Below are positions 8,838 to 16,367 of a stretch of 64,000 nucleotides of DNA, one piece after another. This stretch comes from Rugosimonospora acidiphila (GTDB lineage Bacteria; Actinomycetota; Actinomycetes; Mycobacteriales; Micromonosporaceae): positions 62,001 through 126,000 of the forward strand of contig NZ_BAABJQ010000012.1 in assembly GCF_039543385.1 (NCBI RefSeq), read 5' to 3'. The notes below the pieces were generated by a model. The model was not told where the DNA came from. It saw only the letters and a list, made by a program, of their open reading frames with translations, and did no database searches. Position 1 is the first letter of the stretch. Every line of letters starts with the position of its first letter. The translations under genes and the position numbers were made by a program.

Positions 8838-9917
8838 CTACCGCTCGACCTCGCCGCGGATGAACTTCTCCACGGCCTCCTTCGCGTCCGAGTCCGCGTA
8901 CTGGACCGGCGGGGACTTCATGAAGTAGCTGGCTGCGGAGAGCACCGGGCCGCCGATCTTCCGGTCCATGGCGATCTTGCACGCGCGCAGCGCGTCGATG
9001 ATGATGCCGGCCGAGTTCGGCGAGTCCCAGACCTCCAGCTTGAGGTCGACGTTGAGCGGGACGTCACCGAACGCCCTGCCCTCCAGCCTGATGTGCGCCC
9101 ACTTGCGGTCCAGCAGCCACGGCACGTGGTCGGACGGTCCGATGTGGACGTTCGCCTTCTCCATCTCGTGCGGGATCTGCGAGGTGACCGACTGGGTCTT
9201 GGAGATCTTCTTGGACTCCAGCCGGTCGCGCTCCAGCATGTTCATGAAGTCCATGTTGCCGCCGAAGTTGAGCTGGTAGGTGCGCTGCAGCTCGACACCG
9301 CGGTCCTCGAACAGCTTGGCCAGGGAGCGGTGGATGATGGTCGCGCCGACCTGGCTCTTGATGTCGTCGCCGACGATCGGCAGGCCCGCGTCCTCGAACT
9401 TCTTCGCCCACGCCGGGTCCGAGGCGATGAAGACCGGCAGCGCGTTGACGAAGCCGCAGCCGGCGTCGATCGCGGCCTGCGCGTAGAACTTGTCAGCCTG
9501 CTCGGAGCCGACCGGGAGGTAGGAGACGACCACGTCGACCCGGGCGTCACGCAGCGCCTGCACGATGTCGACCGGCTGCTCGTCGGACTCGGTCACCGTC
9601 TCGCGGTAGTACTTGCCGAGCCCGTCGTACGTCGGCCCGCGCTGCACCAGCACGCCGGTCGGCGGCACATCGCTAATCTTGATGGTGTTGTTCTCGCTGG
9701 CGACGATCGCCTCGGCCAGGTCCTGGCCGACCTTCTTGGCGTCCACATCGAACGCCGCGACGAACTCCACGTCGGAGACGTGGTAGTCGCCGAACTTCAC
9801 GTGCATGAGACCGGGGACACGCTCGCCCGGATCGGCGTTGCGGTAGTACTCCACCCCTTGTACCAGGGATGAGGCGCAGTTACCGACGCCGACGATGGCC
9901 ACGCGGACCGAACCCAT
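8838..9917 (-). CDS. ino1: Inositol-3-phosphate synthase
   Basis: A 359-residue myo-inositol-1-phosphate synthase of the actinobacterial type. It converts glucose-6-phosphate to inositol-3-phosphate with NAD, the entry step to phosphatidylinositol, PIMs and mycothiol. The NAD-binding start VAIVGVGNCASSLVQG, the SYLPVGSEQADKFYAQ segment and NFGGNMDFMNM are visible. The ATG at 9917 is chosen because an AAGGAGG Shine-Dalgarno sits seven bases upstream; an in-frame ATG at 9941 would lie upstream of that site. A PadR-type regulator gene lies just upstream on the same strand, the same arrangement as in Mycobacterium, suggesting control of inositol synthesis. Confidence 0.95.
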   Translation of the reverse strand: MGSVRVAIVGVGNCASSLVQGVEYYRNADPGERVPGLMHVKFGDYHVSDVEFVAAFDVDAKKVGQDLAEAIVASENNTIKISDVPPTGVLVQRGPTYDGLGKYYRETVTESDEQPVDIVQALRDARVDVVVSYLPVGSEQADKFYAQAAIDAGCGFVNALPVFIASDPAWAKKFEDAGLPIVGDDIKSQVGATIIHRSLAKLFEDRGVELQRTYQLNFGGNMDFMNMLERDRLESKKISKTQSVTSQIPHEMEKANVHIGPSDHVPWLLDRKWAHIRLEGRAFGDVPLNVDLKLEVWDSPNSAGIIIDALRACKIAMDRKIGGPVLSAASYFMKSPPVQYADSDAKEAVEKFIRGEVER

Positions 9918-9964
9918 TTGATCAGCCTCCTTCTTCATCATCTTCAGGCCGCTCCGGCGAATGT

Positions 9965-9977
9965 CTGGATGATCCAG
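9965..9977. promoter_or_regulatory. Palindrome upstream of ino1
   Basis: CTGGAT and ATCCAG flank a single central base, 48-60 bases before the ino1 start. It could be an operator for ino1. It differs from the palindrome in front of the padR gene, so a different regulator is possible. Confidence 0.35.
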
Positions 9978-10001
9978 GCGGAGGCGGTTTTTGATTGGAC
10001 T

Positions 10002-10017
10002 CCCCGGTCCGCCGGGG
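10002..10017 (-). terminator. Small hairpin between padR and ino1
   Basis: CCCCGG and CCGGGG arms (10002-10007, 10012-10017) around a TCCG loop, three bases after the padR stop. There is no U-tract on the coding strand, so it may only attenuate read-through into ino1. Confidence 0.35.
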
Positions 10018-10019
10018 CC

Positions 10020-10595
10020 TCACCCCTCGCGGCCCTGACCGGGTTGGCCGCCGGAGCGTTCCGTCGCGATCAGCTCCTCCAGCCAGCGAACCTCGCGTTC
10101 ACAGGCGTCGAGCCCATGTCGCTGCAGTTCAAGGGTGTACGCATCGATTCGCTCGGCGGCACGGGTCAGCGCGTCGCGCAGCCCCTCGCGGCGCTCCTCG
10201 ATCCGCCTGCGCCGTCCCTCCAGGATCCTCAGCCGGGTGTCCTGATCCGTCCGGGAGAAGAACGCGAAGTGCACGCCGAAGCCGGCGTCCTCGTACGTCT
10301 CCGGGCCGGCCTGGGCGAGCATCTCCAGGAAGCGCTCCTTGCCCTCGGCGGTGATCTTGTAGACCACCCGGCCGCGCCGGCTCGTCAGCGCCGGTACCTC
10401 GGCGCCGGATGCCGGCTCGGTCGCGGCTCCCTCCGTGATCAGCCCGGCCGCCTGCAACCGGCGCAGGGTCGGGTAGAGGGACCCGTAGGAGATCGCCGCC
10501 CGGATCGCTCCGAGCTTGGCGCCCAGCTGCTTGCGCAGCTCGTACCCGTGCATCGGGCTTTCGTGCAGGAGGCCGAGAATGGCGAGATCCAGCAC
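10020..10595 (-). CDS. PadR family transcriptional regulator
   Basis: A 191-residue repressor. It has an N-terminal winged helix (LAILGLLHESPMHGYELRKQL to RRLQAAGLI, with the extended wing ending VVYKITAEGK) and a C-terminal coiled-coil dimerisation region (about 120-180, rich in Arg/Glu/Leu heptads). The GTG at 10595 is favoured because GGGAGG lies six bases upstream; an ATG at 10628 lies inside the operator. A near-perfect palindrome of two 11-base arms overlaps its 5' region, so it is probably autoregulated. It lies upstream of and co-directional with ino1, a likely target. Confidence 0.9.
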   Translation of the reverse strand: MLDLAILGLLHESPMHGYELRKQLGAKLGAIRAAISYGSLYPTLRRLQAAGLITEGAATEPASGAEVPALTSRRGRVVYKITAEGKERFLEMLAQAGPETYEDAGFGVHFAFFSRTDQDTRLRILEGRRRRIEERREGLRDALTRAAERIDAYTLELQRHGLDACEREVRWLEELIATERSGGQPGQGREG

Positions 10596-10607
10596 CCGGC
10601 CTCCCTT

Positions 10608-10630
10608 CGATGTATCGGGCCGATACATCG
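10608..10630. promoter_or_regulatory. Probable PadR operator palindrome
   Basis: CGATGTATCGG (10608-10618) and CCGATACATCG (10620-10630) are exact inverted repeats around one central base. They start 13 bases upstream of the padR GTG. The length, symmetry and ATGTATCG core fit operators known for PadR proteins. The site also lies between padR and the divergent DUF5318 gene, so it could control both. Confidence 0.7.
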
Positions 10631-10736
10631 CACGTTACCGCCAAGCGTCGAGCCGGGCAATTCAACTTCTGGGATTGCCGCCTCACACAGAGTCACCAAC
10701 TCGCCCGGGGGGCCCGAGGCGCGTACCCTCGTGCGC

Positions 10737-11165
10737 ATGCGCACCCAGCGGCAGGTGGTGGACTACTCGCTACAGAAGCGAGCACTGCTGCGTGAGGTGC
10801 ACTCGGGGCGGATGGGCACCTACGAGGTCTGCGATGCCTCGCCCTACCTGAAGAACGCGGCTCGCTTCCACGGTGAACCGACCGAGACCCGGTGCCCCGT
10901 GTGCCGGCGCGAGAACCTGACGCACGTTCACTATATCTACGGCGACGAATTGAAGCAGTCGGCCGGGCAGGCGCGGTCAAAGACCGAGCTGCCCGTGCTC
11001 GCCATGACGTTCCGTGAATTCCAGGTGTTCGTGGTCGAGGTCTGTCGCGGCTGCGGCTGGAACCACCTCGTCGAGCAGTACCTGCTCGGCCGGGATGGTC
11101 TCGGCGAGTCCGGGCCGAACGCGCCGAGTCCGTCGACGCGGCGGCGACGCGAGGCGGCCGAATGA
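10737..11165 (+). CDS. DUF5318 family protein
   Basis: A 142-residue cytoplasmic protein homologous, by sequence and position, to Mycobacterium Rv0049 (DUF5318). Two CxxC pairs (CPVC near residue 60 and CRGC near 104) look like a zinc ribbon. Function is unknown. The ATG at 10737 follows a TACCCT -10-like box by seven bases, so it is probably leaderless; an in-frame GTG at 10731 is an alternative. It precedes the penicillin-binding protein gene and is divergent from padR. Confidence 0.85.
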   Translation: MRTQRQVVDYSLQKRALLREVHSGRMGTYEVCDASPYLKNAARFHGEPTETRCPVCRRENLTHVHYIYGDELKQSAGQARSKTELPVLAMTFREFQVFVVEVCRGCGWNHLVEQYLLGRDGLGESGPNAPSPSTRRRREAAE

Positions 11166-11407
11166 GGCTGGCTCGCTTGGCTGGTGTCCCGCTATCACGG
11201 CCCGCGAGTGAGTCGCACTTCCAGAAGCAAATTTGTCCCAATTCTACGGGCGCGCCAGCGTTGTCGCGTCCGTCCGACCCGCCTGAGTGGTGCGACGCCC
11301 CCGCGGCGACGCCGGTGCGCGCCGCAGACCCGCGGCTCCGGCGGCGCTACTCACGGCAACCGGGTGGTGCAGGTTCCCCCACCACCCCGACCGGCAGGGT
11401 GTGACAG

Positions 11408-14371
11408 ATGAATCCGTCCTACGGCGACTCGAACAATGCTGCCCATGGCCGGGCCCGGATGCCGGGTTCCGCCGATGGGCAGGACGGTCGCGCCGACCGT
11501 TCGCGTAGCGGGTACGACTCGTACCGTGACTCTGGGCAACGATCCTCCTCGGGTCGGGCCTCGGTAGGCGGTTCCGCGAGCGTTCCCGTCTCGCCACCGG
11601 ACGGAGGCGGCTGGTCGGGGTCTGCAGACCAGGGCCGGTCGGGTTCATCGAATCCGAGCGACTGGTCGGGCCGGCCCGGTCGGGCCCCGGTGCGGTCCGC
11701 CGACGGGTACGGGGAGGACTATCCCGCGCCGACCGGCCGGGCGTCCTCGGGCCGGGCCTCGGCTGGCCGGGCGCCAGCGGGTCGAGCCTCGGCGGGTCGG
11801 GCGTCGGTGGGCAGCGCGTCGGTCGGGAGCGCCTCGGTCGGCAGCGCACCCGCGGGTCGGGCGTCGGTGGGCAGCGCGCCCGCGGGTCGCGCCTCGGTCG
11901 GCAGCGCGTCGGTGGGCAGCGCCTCCGTGGGAGGTCGGGCGACCGTGGGTCGCGCCTCCGTGGGCGGGCCCGGCGATGGTCCCGGCGCGGGCGGCCCGGG
12001 CGGTCCCGGTGGGCCCGGGCGCGGCGACCGTGGCCGCGCGGGTGGCGGCGGCGGCCGGAAGAAGCTCGGCAAAAAGGTGCTCCGCCGCAACATCATCCTG
12101 TCGGCCTGCGCGTTGCTGGTCATCATCTCCGGCGGCATCGTGGTCGGCGGCACCTATTACTTCGACAGCGTGAAGATGCCCGACGCGCTGCCGACCGAGG
12201 CGCAGACCACCACCATCTACTACTCCGACAACGTCCACGTCATGGCCAAGATTGGCGATGAGAACCGGACCAACGTCGGGCTCAACCAGATCCCGAAGTA
12301 CGTGCGGGACGCCTTCCCGGCGGCCGAGGACAACTCGTTCTACACGAACGAGGGCGTGGACTTCAAAGGCATCCTCCGGGCCCTGGTCAACAACGTGACC
12401 GGTGGCGACCGGGAGGGCGCGTCGACGATCACCCAGCAGTACGCCAGGAAGATGGCCGACCTGGAGGGCATCTCCTACGCGCGTAAGTTGCGCGAGGCCG
12501 TGATCGCCATGAAGCTCACCAAGAACTACAGCAAGAACGACATCCTCCTCGCCTACCTGAACACCGTCTACTTCGGGCGGGGCGCGTACGGGATCGAAGC
12601 TGCCGCCCAGGCGTACTTCCACAAGGACGTCGGCAAGCTCACCATCGCCGAGGGCGCGGTGCTGGCGGCCGTGGTCAAGCAGCCGGAGCCGGCCGACCCC
12701 AACAACCCGAAGGTCTCGCCCGGGTACGACCCGCAGTACGGCCTCGCCCAGTCCAAGGACCGGGTCGAGAACTACATCATCCCGAACATGGTGAAGCTGA
12801 AGTTCATCACCGCGGCGCAGGCGGCGAGTGACGGTGCGAAGTACCCGACCGACTGGGTGCCGACGTCGCAGGACAACGCCGACGCCGACCAGAACGGGCT
12901 CACCAAGCCGACCGGGTTCGTGGTCCACCACGTGATGGACGAGCTGAGCCACCAGACCGACGTGAAGGCGCTGGCCAGCACCAAGACGTTGAAGACCGGT
13001 GGCTACCGGATCGTCACGACGATCAACTACAACATGGAGCAGGCCGCGATCGACACCGCCGACGACACGGTCAAGGGTTCGGTGATGAACGGCCAACCGA
13101 GCAACCTGCAGGCGTCACTGGTCTCCGTAGAACCAAAGACCGGGAGAGTGCTCGCCTACTACGGCGGCAACAACGGTGCGGACCTCGACTATGCCGGCAT
13201 CTACCGCGACCCAGTGCTGGGCGACGGTGGCTGGACCGGTGCCCACTTCCCGCCCGGCTCGACGTTCAAGATTTACACGCTGGCCACGGCGCTGAGCCAG
13301 GGCATCTCGATCGACTCGTACTGGCACGGCCCACCGAGCCTGAACTTCCCGGACCGGACCCAGGCCGGCCCGGTGACCAACGCGGACGGTAAGAGCGACA
13401 GTTGTCCGGAGAACACCGAGCCCGTCTCGTACGTCTGCACCCTTCAGGACGCGCTCCAGCAGTCGATGAACACCGTGTTCTACGGCGTCGGTGAGGTGGT
13501 CGGCGCGGCCAACATCATCAACATGGCCAAGGCTATGGGCATCCAGCACCTCTGGGCGCCGGTGAACGGCGCGGACCAGCGGTTCGACCTCGCCAACTAC
13601 ACCGGCGCGCAGATCTCGCCGAGGTACTTCGCCAACGAGGTCTCGATCGGCCAGTACGGCACCACGGTGCTGGACAACGCCGACGGCGTTGCCACCCTGG
13701 CGGCCCGCGGCATCCAGGCGCCGGCGCACTTCGTGGACAAGGTGTTCCAGGGCAGCAACCTCGTGTACGAGGCGGCGCTGCGGCAGACCAACGTGACCAA
13801 CACCGCGCACCTGACCTCGCAGGAGATCGACGACGAGACCTGGGCCATGTCCACGGTCATCGACAAGGGCCTGTCCAAGAACAAGCTGGACAACGACCGC
13901 CCGGCGGCGGCCAAGACCGGTACCTGGCAGTACGCCGACACCTCAGCGAACCAGGACGCCTGGTATGCGGGGTTCGTGCCGCAGTTGGCAACCGTGGTGC
14001 ACATCGGCAGCCGAGATCCGAAGCAAATGAAGATCCAGTACAGGGACAGCAACGGCCTGCACAACATCAACGGTGCTGACCTTCCGGGCACGCTCTGGAA
14101 GACGTACATGGACAAGGCGCTCAAGGGCTCGCCGGTGGAAGCCCTGCCGTCCGCCAAGCACGTCGGCGATCCGACCAAGGGCAACGAGCCGTCGCCGCAG
14201 CCCAAGGTGGTCGCGCCCCCGCCCGCGCCACCGGCGAACCCCCCGGCTGACCCGAACCACGGGCAGCAGCCGTGCCTCATCCCGCAGCTCTGCGCGACGC
14301 CGCCGGACCACGGTAGGCACGGTGCGCAACCGCCGACGACCGCGCCGGCGGCGCCACCCACGGCCGGCTAA
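11408..14371 (+). CDS. ponA: Bifunctional class A penicillin-binding protein
   Basis: A 987-residue peptidoglycan synthase. The cytoplasmic N-terminus (1-225) is low complexity with repeated GRAS/VGSA units. One membrane helix follows at about 228-252. The glycosyltransferase domain carries the catalytic Glu307 in EDNSFYTNEGVD and the GASTITQQYARK motif. The transpeptidase domain has Ser618 in STFK, Ser686-Met-Asn688, and KTG at 836-838. A Pro-rich tail of about 60 residues lies outside the cell. All catalytic motifs are intact. The gene follows the same neighbour order as ponA1 in Mycobacterium. Confidence 0.95.
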   Translation: MNPSYGDSNNAAHGRARMPGSADGQDGRADRSRSGYDSYRDSGQRSSSGRASVGGSASVPVSPPDGGGWSGSADQGRSGSSNPSDWSGRPGRAPVRSADGYGEDYPAPTGRASSGRASAGRAPAGRASAGRASVGSASVGSASVGSAPAGRASVGSAPAGRASVGSASVGSASVGGRATVGRASVGGPGDGPGAGGPGGPGGPGRGDRGRAGGGGGRKKLGKKVLRRNIILSACALLVIISGGIVVGGTYYFDSVKMPDALPTEAQTTTIYYSDNVHVMAKIGDENRTNVGLNQIPKYVRDAFPAAEDNSFYTNEGVDFKGILRALVNNVTGGDREGASTITQQYARKMADLEGISYARKLREAVIAMKLTKNYSKNDILLAYLNTVYFGRGAYGIEAAAQAYFHKDVGKLTIAEGAVLAAVVKQPEPADPNNPKVSPGYDPQYGLAQSKDRVENYIIPNMVKLKFITAAQAASDGAKYPTDWVPTSQDNADADQNGLTKPTGFVVHHVMDELSHQTDVKALASTKTLKTGGYRIVTTINYNMEQAAIDTADDTVKGSVMNGQPSNLQASLVSVEPKTGRVLAYYGGNNGADLDYAGIYRDPVLGDGGWTGAHFPPGSTFKIYTLATALSQGISIDSYWHGPPSLNFPDRTQAGPVTNADGKSDSCPENTEPVSYVCTLQDALQQSMNTVFYGVGEVVGAANIINMAKAMGIQHLWAPVNGADQRFDLANYTGAQISPRYFANEVSIGQYGTTVLDNADGVATLAARGIQAPAHFVDKVFQGSNLVYEAALRQTNVTNTAHLTSQEIDDETWAMSTVIDKGLSKNKLDNDRPAAAKTGTWQYADTSANQDAWYAGFVPQLATVVHIGSRDPKQMKIQYRDSNGLHNINGADLPGTLWKTYMDKALKGSPVEALPSAKHVGDPTKGNEPSPQPKVVAPPPAPPANPPADPNHGQQPCLIPQLCATPPDHGRHGAQPPTTAPAAPPTAG
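11749..11965 (+). repeat. Degenerate 15-base repeats in ponA 5' region
   Basis: Roughly fourteen copies of a variable 15-base unit (such as GCGTCGGTGGGCAGC) encode alternating GRASV/GSASV/GSAPA pentapeptides in the cytoplasmic N-terminus of the penicillin-binding protein. Copy number may vary between strains. Confidence 0.75.
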
Positions 14372-14386
14372 CCAGCTCGACGCCCA

Positions 14387-14418
14387 CCGACGGCCGCGCC
14401 ACCCGGCGCGGCCGTCGG
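14387..14418 (+). terminator. Terminator hairpin after ponA
   Basis: Perfect 14-base-pair stem (arms 14387-14400 and 14405-14418) with a 4-base ACCC loop, 16 bases after the ponA stop. Few Ts follow. Confidence 0.75.
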
Positions 14419-14561
14419 CGTTCCGGCCCGGGAGCCCGTCCGGCTCCCGCCGTCCCGGGCCGTCCGGTTCCGCGGGCGGCCCGATCCTCGGGTGGGCCTC
14501 GAACGCAATTCAAATCCCGATCGGGCTTTGCAGCCACCACCTCACGGGGCAGGATGTACCG

Positions 14562-16055
14562 GTGACGCTGAGCGTGGAGCCCGACCAGCCTTCGATGGAT
14601 GCGCCGTCCCGCTCCGACGAGTTCGTGCGGGGCATCTCCGAGGTCGTCGGCGGCCCGATGGGGACGCACGCGACCGGCGGGCGACGGCGTGGGAGATTCT
14701 GGACGGCCACCCGGATCGTCCTGGCCCTGGTCTGCCTGACCCTGGCCCTGCACTGGGTGCAGAAGTCGCCCTGCCAGGACGGTGCGTGGGGGAACGGCTA
14801 CAAGCAGTATCGCGAGATGTGCTACACCGACGTGCTCGCGCTCTACTACGCGGAGGGCCTGTCCGACGGCCAGGTGCCGTACGCCGACCACGCGGTCGAG
14901 TACCCGGTGCTCACCGGCGCGTTCATGGGCCTCATCGGCCTGCCGGTGCACGCGCTCGGCGTCAAGCACCCCGGCCTCAACCAGGGCGAATGGTTCTACA
15001 ACGCGAACGTGGTGGTGCTCGGCGGGCTCGCGGTCGCCAGCGTCGTGGTGTTGATCTCGCTACGCCGGAAACGACCATGGGACGCCGCCCTGTTCGCGGC
15101 GTCGCCCGCCCTACTGGTCACCGCCACCGTGAACTGGGATCTGCTCGCCGTCGGGTTCGCGATGTTCGGCGTGTACGCCTGGTCCAAACGACATCCGGTC
15201 CTGGCCGGTGTGCTGCTCGGGCTCGGTACCGCGGCGAAACTGTGGCCAGGTTTCCTGTTCATCCCGCTTCTGCTGCTCGGGCTGCGTGGTCGAAGATTCC
15301 GGGACGCGTTCGTCGCCAGCGTGACCGGCCTGATCACCTGGATAGTGGTGAACGCGCCGGTGTACCTGCTGTACCGGAAGTCGTGGGACCAGTTCTTCCA
15401 CCTCAACTCGGTACGGGCGATCGACTGGGGCACCTTGTGGTACCTCGGGGTGCACTTCCCATTCGTGGGTACGCTGCCCGGTTTCGGCCGGCTCCAGAAC
15501 GACATCCCGGCGGTCAACTTCCTGCAGTACGGCCTCTTCGCCGTGTGCTGTGTGCTGATCGGGTTGTTGATCCTCACCGCTCCGCGCCGGCCCCGGCTTG
15601 GGCAGGTGGCCTTCCTGGTGGTCGCCGCGTTCCTGGTCTTCTCCAAGGTGTGGTCGCAGCAGTACGTGCTGTGGCTGCTGCCGATGGCCGTGCTCGCCCG
15701 GCCTCGCTGGGGTGCCTTCCTGGCCTGGCAGGCCGCGGAGGTCGTGTACTTCTGCGCCTTCTACGGCGAGCTGCTGGGCGCGTCCGGCAAGGGCATCTTC
15801 CCGGAGACCGTATTCGACCTCGCCGCGCTGCTCCGGCTGATCATGGTGTGCGTCTTCGCCGGGTACGTGGTGCGCGACATCCTGCATCCGGAACGTGACG
15901 TGGTCCGGGACACCTACGCGGACGACCCGGAGGGCGGTGTCCTCGACGGCGCTCCGGACGCCCCGTGGATCGAGCGATGGCGGGTGCCGGTCAAGCCCGA
16001 CCCCGCCAAGCCCGAGGCCGCCAAGCCCGTGACGGCTGAGCCGGCGACGACTTAG
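14562..16055 (+). CDS. GT87-like polytopic glycosyltransferase
   Basis: A 497-residue integral membrane protein of the GT87/DUF2029 (GT-C) type, the positional homologue of Mycobacterium Rv0051. Such enzymes use polyprenyl-phosphate sugars and act on the outer face of the membrane. About ten hydrophobic segments are seen; CYTDVLALYYAEGL and the GTAAKLWPGF motif are family-like. The cytoplasmic tail is Lys/Pro/Ala-rich. GTG at 14562 is the preferred start, since a CAGGAT -10-like box lies six bases upstream and no Shine-Dalgarno is present; ATG 14595 is an alternative. Acceptor and sugar are unknown. Confidence 0.85.
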   Translation: MTLSVEPDQPSMDAPSRSDEFVRGISEVVGGPMGTHATGGRRRGRFWTATRIVLALVCLTLALHWVQKSPCQDGAWGNGYKQYREMCYTDVLALYYAEGLSDGQVPYADHAVEYPVLTGAFMGLIGLPVHALGVKHPGLNQGEWFYNANVVVLGGLAVASVVVLISLRRKRPWDAALFAASPALLVTATVNWDLLAVGFAMFGVYAWSKRHPVLAGVLLGLGTAAKLWPGFLFIPLLLLGLRGRRFRDAFVASVTGLITWIVVNAPVYLLYRKSWDQFFHLNSVRAIDWGTLWYLGVHFPFVGTLPGFGRLQNDIPAVNFLQYGLFAVCCVLIGLLILTAPRRPRLGQVAFLVVAAFLVFSKVWSQQYVLWLLPMAVLARPRWGAFLAWQAAEVVYFCAFYGELLGASGKGIFPETVFDLAALLRLIMVCVFAGYVVRDILHPERDVVRDTYADDPEGGVLDGAPDAPWIERWRVPVKPDPAKPEAAKPVTAEPATT

Positions 16056-16367
16056 CCCCGCCGGGGACCGCGGGGCCGCGCCGGTCTTCGCAGCCTCCAC
16101 CGATCTTCGAAGGGCCTGTCGGCCTGTAAGGGCCTGTCGGCCTGCAAGGGCCTGTCGGCCTGCAAGGGCCTGTCGGCCTGCGCGGGGCTCGGCTGGTGTC
16201 GGCCGACCTGGCCGAGTCATCCTCGGCCGGCCGGGTCTTGGCCGCTGGCCGTTGGGCGGCTCATACGCTCAGCTGGATCAATACGCGCCGGGCGGCCTAC
16301 CGGCCGCCGGACTACGCGCCGGGCACCGGAATGACCGGGCCCGGCGGTTCGTCTTGAGCGCGCGCGG
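16056..16367. other. Intergenic region with tandem repeat
   Basis: 312 bases between two convergent membrane-protein genes. No gene is supported here. The only clear structure is the four-copy 18-base repeat at 16110-16181, described separately. Confidence 0.6.
16110..16181 (+). repeat. Four tandem copies of an 18-base repeat
   Basis: Four head-to-tail units beginning AAGGGCCTGTCGGCC, at 16110, 16128, 16146 and 16164. Three are identical and the first differs only in its last base. The near-perfect identity suggests a recent or unstable expansion. Each unit holds GGCC twice, so alternative hairpins are possible between convergent genes. Confidence 0.95.

Noticed and set aside
16110..16181. 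CRISPR array
   Set aside because: The units are directly contiguous without spacers and no cas genes are present.
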